The translations under genes and the position numbers were made by a program. Shown here one piece after another: positions 1 through 5,581 of a DNA stretch of 7,957 nt. Source of the DNA: Akkermansiaceae bacterium (GTDB taxonomy: Bacteria > Verrucomicrobiota > Verrucomicrobiia > Verrucomicrobiales > Akkermansiaceae); assembly GCA_028293225.1 (NCBI GenBank), contig JAQGPE010000093.1, forward strand, positions 1 to 7,957, in the 5' to 3' direction. The notes beneath the pieces were generated by a model. That model was not told the DNA's origin, ran no database searches, and worked only from the letters and a program-made list of their open reading frames with translations. Position 1 is the first letter of the stretch. The number at the start of each line of letters is the position of its first letter.

Positions 1-31
1 TAAGCACCAGCAGGACGGGAGAAGTTCTCAT

Positions 32-65
32 CAAAAAGGCAGCGGAGCGATCCTCTGCCTTTTTG
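32..65 (+). terminator. Intrinsic terminator of a gene left of the window
   Basis: An inverted repeat pairs CAAAAAGGCAG (32-42) with CTGCCTTTTTG (55-65). A further GGA/TCC pairing inside leaves a short loop, and the right arm ends in a run of five T. The A-run on the left arm means it could also stop minus-strand transcription. The window opens with TAA, which may be the stop codon of a plus-strand gene lying outside, but that gene cannot be seen. Confidence 0.7.
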
Positions 66-86
66 CATTTCTGGAGTAGGCCACCG

Positions 87-106
87 GTCTCGCTCTGTCT
101 CGCTCT
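87..106. repeat. Two perfect tandem copies of GTCTCGCTCT
   Basis: The ten-base unit GTCTCGCTCT occurs at 87-96 and again at 97-106. It lies in non-coding DNA between the terminator at 32-65 and dispersed repeat copy 1. No function is evident; it may be simple slippage. Confidence 0.4.
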
Positions 107-140
107 CAATCTCCGCCTCATCGCCAAGCGCCCAGCCCCT

Positions 141-333
141 GGAGCGCCGCAGGTGCGAAATGCGACAGCCAAGGGGTGAAACCCCTGGTCAAACCATCCG
201 GCGAAAGCCACAAGACGGGCGCGCCCATCCGTGAGTTCTTTCGGGGCTCCGCGACGCGCTCGCTCCTCTTCGCAGTCCGCCTCTCCTTCCCCTTGAACCG
301 CTCACGACCGACCGCGGGTCGCACTGGTTCAAT
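141..333. repeat. Dispersed intergenic repeat, copy 1 (right end missing)
   Basis: This stretch shares a series of blocks, in the same order and orientation, with 7005-7199. The blocks include GGAGCGCCGC at the left, GGTGCGAAAT, GACAGCC, ACCCCTGGTC, GACGGGCGCGCC, ACGCGCTCGCTC, CTCACGACC, GGTCGCAC and TTCAAT at the right. Two small hairpins are kept in both copies: AGGGGT/ACCCCT (173-178 with 181-186, short loop) and CGACC/GGTCG (309-313 with 317-321). After TTCAAT the similarity stops, so the right-hand inverted repeat present in copy 2 is missing here. The element ends 17 bases before the stop codon of the HTH-EIIA gene, on that gene's 3' side. No other gene is seen in 1-349. Confidence 0.75.
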
Positions 334-349
334 GGCCGGGATTCCCCCC

Positions 350-1102
350 TCACCCGTCAATGCGGGCCTCCAGGTACGAAAGAGCGTCCTTGAACTGCTC
401 CGCATCGGTCGCCTTCTGGAACTCCTCCAGCCCGCCAAGGTGGAGGACCCGCGCCAATCGCGCGAGACCGTGCAAATGGGACCGGTCATCCGTGGCGCAA
501 AGCAGGAAAAACAGCGATGTCCCTTCACCATTGTCCGCGCCGAAATCGACCGGTTCCTTGGTCCGCAAGGCGCACAGGAACTGCCGGTCAATGGCGGCCG
601 GAGTCGGCCGCCGCGGGTGACAGATGGCCACTCCGCCAGGCATCGCCGTGCTGCACAAATTCTCCCTCTCGATCAGAGAGGCCAAAAGGAATTCCTTGTC
701 GACGAGCAAGCCGGTCTCCCAGGCGATCTCGACCAAGGCCTGCAACACTTCCGCCCTGCTTTGAATTTCAACATCGAGGGCGACTCCCCGCATCGGCAGC
801 CGCGAAGCCAGCCGGTCACTGCGATGGGTCCGGAAGGTCCCGTCTTCCAACAGACCGGCCTCGATGCGCTTTTCGAGCTCCGAGACATCGACGCCCTCCA
901 GCGTGTGGATCTTGCGCTCCAGCCAGTCGACGACTTCGTCCCGGTGGAACCGCAACTGCCCGTCGATCTCCACCGCTGGCAGCTTCTCGCCGCGGACCAG
1001 ACCTTCGATGAAACGCGGCGACCACCCAAACGCCTGGGAGAGATCGCCTAAGCTGATATGGGCTTCCTGATTGCGCAGTTTGTCCGGAGGTAGCGGAGGC
1101 AT
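350..1102 (-). CDS. Helix-turn-helix / PTS EIIA (PtsN-like) fusion protein
   Basis: This is a 250-residue protein with two recognisable parts. Residues about 15-65 look like an excisionase/MerR-type helix-turn-helix (ISLGDLSQAFGWS, then a wing-like FHRDEVVDWLE). Residues about 105-248 match the EIIA fold of nitrogen-type PTS proteins. The sequence STAMPGGVAICHPR contains the expected phosphorylated histidine, H162, and EPVDFGADNGEG followed by LFFLLCATDDRSHLHGL resembles the second half of PtsN. In PtsN-like proteins the histidine takes phosphate from HPr/NPr, so the likely role is a cytoplasmic phosphorylation-responsive regulator with its own DNA-binding or protein-binding head. The start at 1102 is chosen because the sequence upstream is low-complexity. 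An in-frame ATG at 1300 has a GGGAGGA in front of it and is a less likely alternative. No ribosome binding site precedes 1102. The specific partner or target is not known. Confidence 0.85.
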   Translation of the reverse strand: MPPLPPDKLRNQEAHISLGDLSQAFGWSPRFIEGLVRGEKLPAVEIDGQLRFHRDEVVDWLERKIHTLEGVDVSELEKRIEAGLLEDGTFRTHRSDRLASRLPMRGVALDVEIQSRAEVLQALVEIAWETGLLVDKEFLLASLIERENLCSTAMPGGVAICHPRRPTPAAIDRQFLCALRTKEPVDFGADNGEGTSLFFLLCATDDRSHLHGLARLARVLHLGGLEEFQKATDAEQFKDALSYLEARIDG

Positions 1103-1530
1103 GGGAAAAATGGAGGTTGCGGCGTGAAGCCTCCCACCGGTCACCAATCGCACCGTGAGCGGCCTCACGGAAAGAGAACTATACTGACTACCCCTACTCT
1201 CAAGTAGAAATTGACAGAGCCCACCCCCGATTCCTCCCTCCTTGTCCCGCCTGGAAAAACCGCCCCTGCCGGACTCTCCTCCCTGCGTTCCATGCTTCAT
1301 CGTCCTCCCTTCCCGGGCGGGCTCAGGCAAAAACGCTTGCTATCTCTACCAATTGGTGTGATTTACCGGCAGCTGCTTTGAGCAGCCGCCCTCCCGCCTG
1401 GGAGATGGCCACCCGACGAGGGCGCCAGAATGCAGCGAGCGATCGTTTTTCGCTTCCCGCCGGCCTTCTGACCCGGGGGAGGCAACGGTTTTCCCGCCGC
1501 CTCCATCCGACCGACCTCTTCAGTCCGCCC
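1103..1530. other. Divergent intergenic region without a clear gene
   Basis: This 428-base gap separates the HTH-EIIA gene (minus) from the small unknown gene (plus). The minus strand of 1230-1320 is purine-rich. A perfect ten-base palindrome, ACCAATTGGT, lies at 1348-1357 and could be an operator. For the minus strand a TATAGT (1183-1178) is the only -10-like hexamer, and no good -35 stands at 16-18 bases. I see no RNA gene and no convincing reading frame here. Confidence 0.4.
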
Positions 1531-1896
1531 ATGCTCTACGTTCTCCACCACGATCAGGTGATCTGTGCCGCGTTTGATTTCTCTCCTTTCCAGTCTTCGC
1601 GCTGGAACCGCGGGCAGATCGTCCATTTCGCCACCACCCGCTCGCCAATTCCCCCCGGCGTGGACTGCGCCATTCTCGCAGACCTCTCAGGCAGGGCCTG
1701 GCACGTGGAGATTCTGAATCCCGCGGGGCCGGCCATCGCTCCGCCATCCGCCAGCGGCGCCGGCGCCACCGTCAGAATCCTGCGCTCCCTGACCACCGAC
1801 GCCGAAACCCTCAGGCTGGTCTCCGACTACGCCACCGAAACTGCCGCGTTGATCCGGCAGGACGGCCATTTCCTGAAATGGCAGGGCGCGGCCTGA
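1531..1896 (+). CDS. Small protein of unknown function
   Basis: This 121-residue reading frame uses mostly G or C at third codon positions, like its neighbours. It starts MLYVLHHDQVICAAFDFSPFQ and ends FLKWQGAA. I do not recognise a family. The first half looks strand-rich (short hydrophobic stretches such as QIVHFATTR and AILADLSGRAWHVEIL). It is followed by a small-residue linker (PPSASGAGA) and a helix-like end (TTDAETLRLVSDYATETAALIRQ). There is no signal peptide or membrane segment, so it is probably cytoplasmic. The frame stays open upstream to an ATG at 1378, but those residues are arginine-rich and unlike the rest, so the start at 1531 is preferred; no ribosome binding site is seen. 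It lies 98 bases before the DUF347 gene on the same strand and could share a transcript with it. Confidence 0.55.
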   Translation: MLYVLHHDQVICAAFDFSPFQSSRWNRGQIVHFATTRSPIPPGVDCAILADLSGRAWHVEILNPAGPAIAPPSASGAGATVRILRSLTTDAETLRLVSDYATETAALIRQDGHFLKWQGAA

Positions 1897-1994
1897 AAGC
1901 GCTGCCCGGATTCGCCACCAACTCACGAACCTATCACCGCGAACATCCCAGGGTTCACCGCGCAGCCGTTCATTCACCACGGCTCCGCCACCCG

Positions 1995-2756
1995 ATGCCC
2001 CCCGCACCCGAGCCGTCCCTGAGCAAGGTCCCGGAGGTCTGCCTGACTTTCTGGATCATCAAGATCGCCGCCACCACCCTGGGCGAAACCGGTGGCGACG
2101 CCGTGTCGATGTCGCTGAACCTGGGCTACCTGGTCGGCACCGGCATCTTCGCCGCCCTCTTCCTCGTCGCCGTCCTGGCCCAGATCCAGGCCCGGAAATT
2201 TCACCCCTTCCTCTACTGGGCGACGATCACCGCCACCACCACCGTCGGCACCACCCTGGCCGACTTCGCGGACCGCTCCCTGGGCATCGGCTACACCGGC
2301 GGCTCCCTGATTCTCCTGACCCTGCTCCTCGGCAGCCTGGCCCTCTGGCGCCGCTGTCTCGGCACCGTCGCCGTCGCCAGCATCCACACACCCGGGGCCG
2401 AGATGTTCTACTGGGTCACCATCATGTTCTCCCAGACCCTGGGAACGGCGCTGGGCGACTGGGCCGCCGACACCGGCGGACTGGGCTACGCCGGAGCCGC
2501 CCTGATTTTCGCGGGCCTGCTCGCCGTCGTGGTCGCCGGGTATTTCCTGACCCGGATCTCACGCACCGCCCTGTTCTGGACCGCCTTCATCCTGACCCGG
2601 CCGCTGGGAGCCGTCGTCGGCGACTTCCTGGACAAGCCGGTCGCATCCGGAGGGCTGGCCCTCAGCCGCTACACCGCCACCGCCGTCCTCGCCGGATTGA
2701 TCCTAGCGGGCATCCTGGCATTTCCCCAGCGCGCGGCAAAGACCGCCAGCCACTGA
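1995..2756 (+). CDS. DUF347-repeat (COG4705) multi-pass membrane protein
   Basis: This is a 253-residue integral membrane protein built from four copies of the DUF347 repeat. Each copy has a hydrophobic helix carrying a Thr/Gly/acid signature. The signatures are TTLGETGGD (27-35), TTVGTTLADF (82-91), TLGTALGD (148-155) and TRPLGAVVGD (201-210), and copies 2-4 are preceded by YW or FW (74-75, 139-140, 194-195). Hydrophobic helices lie between them at about 43-65, 102-118, 165-186 and 227-244. The conserved acidic and threonine residues inside the membrane suggest a transporter or channel, but the family has no settled function that I know of; some annotations carry an untested link to amylopullulanase regulation. 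The start at 1995 drops about 39 arginine- and histidine-rich residues of the longer frame. No ribosome binding site is visible. A strong terminator follows 30 bases after the stop. Confidence 0.88.
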   Translation: MPPAPEPSLSKVPEVCLTFWIIKIAATTLGETGGDAVSMSLNLGYLVGTGIFAALFLVAVLAQIQARKFHPFLYWATITATTTVGTTLADFADRSLGIGYTGGSLILLTLLLGSLALWRRCLGTVAVASIHTPGAEMFYWVTIMFSQTLGTALGDWAADTGGLGYAGAALIFAGLLAVVVAGYFLTRISRTALFWTAFILTRPLGAVVGDFLDKPVASGGLALSRYTATAVLAGLILAGILAFPQRAAKTASH

Positions 2757-2785
2757 AAAGACCGCGCACCCGGATAGGCCGCCGA

Positions 2786-2818
2786 AAAAAGGCCCGCCTT
2801 TTGAAGGCGGGCCTTTTT
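2786..2818. terminator. Bidirectional intrinsic terminator between convergent genes
   Basis: AAAAAGGCCCGCCTT (2786-2800) pairs perfectly with AAGGCGGGCCTTTTT (2804-2818) around a TTG loop. The T-run on either strand makes it work in both directions. It closes the DUF347 gene (plus) and can stop transcripts of the ferritin-like gene (minus), whose stop codon is about 110 bases away. Nearer to that stop is only a short CCCCG/CGGGG hairpin at 2911-2924 with no T-run. Nothing else is seen in 2757-2929. Confidence 0.9.
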
Positions 2819-2929
2819 CTCTCTGTGTCAACTTACTACGCAACTAGGAAATACGAGCGGAGGCGGGAACCGGACAGCGGAACTTCAGTGCAAGTCGCTC
2901 CACCACCCGGCCCCGAAAGCGGGGATCGA

Positions 2930-3910
2930 TCAGCGGATTTCGCCGTTCATGCCGTTCGGATAGAACAGGCCCTTGGTGGCGTTCGCGCCACCGTAGACGA
3001 TGTTCAGCACCTGGCGGGTCGAGCGGCTGAAAGCAACCGAGTTCGAGTCGGTCGGGATCAGGTTGGCATGGCCGCCCACCAGGATGCCCTGGTCGAGCGG
3101 CGTGGCTCCGGCTGGAAGATGGTCGAGCGAAGCGCGGATCGCGGAGATCTGGTTCACCACGCCCTGGATGTCCGTGCCGCGCTGATAGAGCAGCGTGCGG
3201 ATGCTGCCGGCGTGGTAGGCTTCCACGCCCAGGATGCCGGCGGCGGCCTCGAGGAAGGCCTTGTTATTCACCAGCGGGCTCGCGCCCTTGTAAGCGGTCA
3301 CCCCCACGTCTTCGAAGATGAAGGCGCCGAGCAGGAAATTGATTTCGCTGGCGAACGGATCGAAGTTGCCGATGCCAAGCAGGCCACCGAGGGCATTGAA
3401 ACTGCCGACCAGATCGATCTGCGGACGGGCCACCGGCTGGCGGTGCACCGACTCCAGAGCGGCGCGCAGGAAGCGCACGTGGTTGGCTTCATCCGAGGCG
3501 ATTTCGTTGGCGTAGTCTTCGATCGCCGGAGTGCTGAACACCACCTTGGTCGAGCCCTCCTTGACCAGCACAGTACCCTTGGTGCCGGCGCCGGTGGTGG
3601 CGATGGTGGTGGCGTCAAGACCCGCACCGGTGGTGGCGAAAAGGTAGTACTCGGCTTCGAGATACTCCAGATTCAGCGCGAAGTTCAGCACGGCGGCATC
3701 ACGGCGCGGACCTGCGAAAAGACGCGGGCTGCCATTGCCCGGGAACGGAGGAATCATCAGCGCGCCCTGGGCGGACTGCATGCCGGTGAGAAGCGCCGCA
3801 GCGCCGATGCCTGCCCCGCCGAGCTTCTGAAGGAAGGAGCGGCGTCCGGAAGCTTCCGGATTTTCAAGCTGAGCGATGAGGGAGGAGTCTTCGTCGAATT
3901 CGGAGTTCAT
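2930..3910 (-). CDS. Tat-exported ferritin-like (Ferritin_2 / desiccation-associated type) protein
   Basis: This 326-residue protein has a twin-arginine export signal: RRSFLQK at 23-29, a glycine- and alanine-rich core (31-43) and a likely cleavage site near SAQGA (46-50). The mature part is a ferritin-like four-helix bundle of the Ferritin_2 type, related to plant pcC13-62 desiccation-associated proteins. Helix 1 is LNFALNLEYLEAEYY (75-89) and helix 2 carries DEANHVRFL (140-148). The third helix has FEDVGVTAYKG (199-209) and the fourth has GVEAYHAGSIRTLLY (228-242). Candidate metal ligands are E85 or E82, the E141-xx-H144 pair, E200, and the E230-xx-H233 pair. A Thr/Gly-rich insert between helices 1 and 2 repeats ATTGAG (92-97 and 104-109). 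The role is inferred to be a periplasmic di-metal protein, perhaps for metal or oxidative stress; the chemistry is not known. The start at 3910 is chosen because the Tat signal follows it closely. No ribosome binding site is present. Confidence 0.88.
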   Translation of the reverse strand: MNSEFDEDSSLIAQLENPEASGRRSFLQKLGGAGIGAAALLTGMQSAQGALMIPPFPGNGSPRLFAGPRRDAAVLNFALNLEYLEAEYYLFATTGAGLDATTIATTGAGTKGTVLVKEGSTKVVFSTPAIEDYANEIASDEANHVRFLRAALESVHRQPVARPQIDLVGSFNALGGLLGIGNFDPFASEINFLLGAFIFEDVGVTAYKGASPLVNNKAFLEAAAGILGVEAYHAGSIRTLLYQRGTDIQGVVNQISAIRASLDHLPAGATPLDQGILVGGHANLIPTDSNSVAFSRSTRQVLNIVYGGANATKGLFYPNGMNGEIR

Positions 3911-4046
3911 GGTGTTGCTTCGGGTTGGATCGCTCTCATCCGTAACACCGGAGCCACGCACATCCATCCAGCCGCATAACCAATTCCGAATGCACCCATT
4001 GGACAATCGCCCGCCGCCTCTTGGCACAGCCGCTGCCGCCTCATGC

Positions 4047-4072
4047 AAAATGCCGCCGGTCACCCGGCGGCA
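4047..4072 (-). terminator. Stem-loop, possible second terminator after recA or leader hairpin of the ferritin-like gene
   Basis: TGCCGCCGG (4051-4059) and CCGGCGGCA (4064-4072) form a perfect nine-base stem with a TCAC loop. Read on the minus strand it is followed by TTTT (4050-4047), a short but terminator-like tail. It lies 279 bases beyond the recA stop and about 140 bases ahead of the ferritin-like start. It could therefore end recA transcripts or sit in the leader of the next gene. Confidence 0.45.
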
Positions 4073-4096
4073 CTGCAAACGACAAACGATGGCTGG

Positions 4097-4118
4097 AAAA
4101 AAGCGGGGGGAAACCCGC
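4097..4118 (-). terminator. Candidate intrinsic terminator downstream of recA
   Basis: On the minus strand, GCGGG (4118-4114) and CCCGC (4107-4103) form a five-base GC stem with a six-base loop. Six T follow directly (4102-4097). The stem is short but the shape is that of a terminator. No better candidate lies closer to the recA stop at 4352. Confidence 0.5.
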
Positions 4119-4125
4119 GGCGGCG

Positions 4126-4143
4126 GCCTCCTTGCCCGGAGGC
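4126..4143. other. Short GC hairpin
   Basis: GCCTCC (4126-4131) pairs with GGAGGC (4138-4143) around a TTGCCC loop. It is the first of three hairpins met by transcription coming from recA, and has no T-run of its own. Confidence 0.35.
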
Positions 4144-4204
4144 GACCTGAAAAAACGAAATCCCTAGTAGATCAGCCCAATCCATTCTGGCTTCCCGGAT
4201 CATA

Positions 4205-4315
4205 GAACCGTAAAGACACAAGAGCCTCGAAATCCGCGCCCTTTCCTGGTCCGAAGCTCATAGAAGAGCAACGGACCATCTTTCACACTTGGCGCACTTG
4301 GCGTCTTGGCGGTTC
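4205..4315. repeat. Intergenic element with imperfect inverted ends and CTTGGCG repeats
   Basis: The left end, GAACCGTAAAGACACAAG (4205-4222), matches the reverse complement of the right end (4297-4315) at 15 positions, with three mismatches and one gap. The right end is built from a repeated unit, CACTTGGCG CACTTGGCG (4286-4303), followed by TCTTGGCGG. On the other strand this gives the AACCGCCAAGACGCCAAG pattern. I recall very similar strings scattered between genes in many environmental bacterial genomes, but cannot confirm that here. The element sits 37 bases beyond the recA stop. Apart from this element and the three hairpins, 3911-4351 shows no gene. Confidence 0.55.
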
Positions 4316-4351
4316 AATTTCCGGAATCGGCGCTTTTTTCGGATAGCCCTA

Positions 4352-5383
4352 TCAGCCCTTCTTCGCGTCGAGCTTCTCTTTCACCTTCTCGGTGATCTCG
4401 TTGTAGAGCGCTTCGTCGGCCTTGAGGGCTTCCTTCGCGGCATCGCGGCCCTGGGCGAGCTGCGCGCCGTTGTAGGCGAACCACGAGCCGCGCTTCTGGA
4501 TCAGGTCCAGCTCCAGGGCCAGGTCGAGCACCGAGCCGACCGAGGAAATCCCCTCGGCATACATGATGTCGAACTCGCACTCGCCGAAGGGCGGGGCGAC
4601 CTTGTTCTTCACGATCTTCACCTTGGTGCGGCTGCCGATCGCGGTGCCGTCGGTGGCCTTGATCTGGCCGATGCGGCGGATGTCGACGCGGACCGAGGAG
4701 AAGAACTTCAGCGCGCGGCCGCCGGGAGTGGTCTCCGGGTTGCCGAACATGACGCCGATCTTTTCACGGATCTGGTTGGTGAAAATGCAGACCGTGCGGG
4801 CCTTCGAAATCAGAGCCGTCAGCTTGCGCATCGCGGCGCTCATCAGACGCGCCTGGGTGCCCACGGTGGAGTCGCCGATTTCGCCGTCGAGCTCCTGCTT
4901 GGTCACCAGTGCGGCCACGGAGTCGAGCACGATGACGTCGATGGCGTTCGAGCGGACCAGCGCCTCGACGATCTGCAGGGCCTCCTCACCGGACGATGGC
5001 TGCGAAACCAGCAGGTCCTCCAGCTTCACGCCCAGCTTGCGGGCATACTGCGGATCCAGGGCGTGCTCCACGTCGATGAAGGCCGCCAGGCCGCCGCGCT
5101 TCTGGGCCTGGGCGATGATGGTCAGCGTCAGGGTCGTCTTGCCGGAGGATTCCGGGCCGAAGACTTCCACGATGCGGCCCCGCGGGAAACCGCCGACCCC
5201 GAGGGCGCGGTCGATCAGGATATTGCCGCTGGGGATCACCTCGATGTCCATCCGGCGCTCATCCCCCATCCGCATGATCGCGGCCTCGCCGAACTCCTTC
5301 TGGATGTTGGAAATCGCGAGATCCAGGTTGCGCTTGCGGGCATCAGCGAGCTTGTCGGAAGGGTCTTCGGTCGTCTTGGCCAT
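4352..5383 (-). CDS. recA: Recombinase RecA
   Basis: This 343-residue protein is a full-length RecA. It forms ATP-dependent filaments on single-stranded DNA, catalyses strand exchange in recombinational repair and triggers LexA self-cleavage in the SOS response. The Walker A motif GPESSGKT is at 76-83 and [10 protein letters not shown] at 102-111 carries the catalytic glutamate E106. The Walker B aspartate D154 closes [28 protein letters not shown] (from 201) covers the conserved core leading into loop L2. Loop L1 reads [14 protein letters not shown] (167-180), where E. coli has GDSHMGLAAR. The tail is lysine-rich ([11 protein letters not shown]) rather than acidic as in E. coli. The start at 5383 is set by homology; the 31 residues upstream in the open frame cover the operator region. 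No ribosome binding site precedes it. LexA-type half-sites upstream imply SOS control. No partner gene such as recX or lexA is adjacent. Confidence 0.98.
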   Translation of the reverse strand: MAKTTEDPSDKLADARKRNLDLAISNIQKEFGEAAIMRMGDERRMDIEVIPSGNILIDRALGVGGFPRGRIVEVFGPESSGKTTLTLTIIAQAQKRGGLAAFIDVEHALDPQYARKLGVKLEDLLVSQPSSGEEALQIVEALVRSNAIDVIVLDSVAALVTKQELDGEIGDSTVGTQARLMSAAMRKLTALISKARTVCIFTNQIREKIGVMFGNPETTPGGRALKFFSSVRVDIRRIGQIKATDGTAIGSRTKVKIVKNKVAPPFGECEFDIMYAEGISSVGSVLDLALELDLIQKRGSWFAYNGAQLAQGRDAAKEALKADEALYNEITEKVKEKLDAKKG

Positions 5384-5388
5384 GGCGC

Positions 5389-5418
5389 AATCTAGTGTTC
5401 GCGCACTGTTCAGCGCAA
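5389..5418 (-). promoter_or_regulatory. Possible start-proximal recA promoter
   Basis: On the minus strand TTGCGC (5418-5413) and TAGATT (5394-5389) are separated by 18 bases. Initiation six bases downstream would fall on the A of the ATG and give a leaderless mRNA. The direct GAAC half-sites lie inside the spacer, which would suit repression. Both hexamers match consensus at only four positions. Confidence 0.3.
5397..5411 (-). promoter_or_regulatory. Direct half-sites GAAC-N7-GAAC next to the recA start
   Basis: On the plus strand GTTC (5397-5400), seven bases, and GTTC (5408-5411) form GTTC-N7-GTTC, the spacing known for alphaproteobacterial LexA sites. Each copy is really TGTTC (5396-5400 and 5407-5411). 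They fall between the start codon and the palindrome at 5428-5441, and inside the spacer of a possible promoter. They could be accessory LexA contacts or chance. Confidence 0.4.
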
Positions 5419-5427
5419 GAAAAAAGA

Positions 5428-5441
5428 TGTTCACTCGAACA
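5428..5441. promoter_or_regulatory. LexA operator (SOS box) of recA, TGTTC-N4-GAACA
   Basis: TGTTCACTCGAACA is an inverted repeat of TGTTC with a four-base spacer, 45 bases upstream of recA. It differs from the E. coli box (CTGT-N8-ACAG) and from the Gram-positive box (GAAC-N4-GTTC). It agrees with the Verrucomicrobia LexA motif as I recall it from published work. The divergent gene at 5582 starts about 140 bases away on the other side and might share it. Confidence 0.8.
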
Positions 5442-5494
5442 AAAACGAGCCGATCCCAGCCAAATCCTCCCCGCAACCCCGCTGCGACCCGTTT

Positions 5495-5523
5495 GTTTTA
5501 AAAGACCTGTTAGTTAATTCCAA
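5495..5523 (-). promoter_or_regulatory. Possible upstream recA promoter
   Basis: On the minus strand TTGGAA (5523-5518), a 17-base spacer and TAAAAC (5500-5495) resemble a sigma-70 promoter, four of six matches each. This would give a leader of about 105 bases with the SOS box downstream of the transcription start. Confidence 0.35.
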
Positions 5524-5537
5524 AAAATGCATAAATT
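5510..5537 (+). promoter_or_regulatory. Possible promoter of the cysteine-peptidase-like gene
   Basis: TTAGTT (5510-5515), a 16-base spacer and TAAATT (5532-5537) lie in an AT-rich stretch, unusual in this GC-rich window, ahead of the gene at 5582. A heptamer TAAGAAT occurs at 5537-5543 and again at 5554-5560 and might be a regulator site. The match is weak. Confidence 0.3.
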
Positions 5538-5581
5538 AAGAATGGTGGTTCGCTAAGAATATCCATATCTACCCCCTTGCA

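Noticed and set aside
118..349. Possible small protein read from the minus strand of repeat copy 1
   Set aside because: Similar peptide fragments (LSHFAPAAL, LSYFAPAAL) appear in both copies only because the DNA repeats; the copies have different indels that break the frame.
176..1051. Long plus-strand reading frame over the HTH-EIIA gene
   Set aside because: It is a high-GC shadow of the real minus-strand gene and also runs through the repeat; its product is low-complexity.
1211..1216. Perfect TTGACA on the plus strand
   Set aside because: No -10-like hexamer follows at 15-19 bases; the following sequence is C-rich.
1103..1330. Longer N-terminus of the HTH-EIIA protein, including an ATG at 1300 preceded by GGGAGGA
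   Set aside because: The added residues are glycine- and arginine-rich with no family match, and other genes here do not use SD sequences. The start at 1102 lies about 15 residues before the helix-turn-helix.
3580..3640. GGTGGTGGCG-like repeats on the plus strand
   Set aside because: They are explained by the Thr/Ala/Gly-rich insert (repeated ATTGAG) of the ferritin-like protein.
4289..5395. Long plus-strand frame opposite recA
   Set aside because: Antisense shadow of recA, with histidine- and leucine-rich sequence typical of complementary frames.
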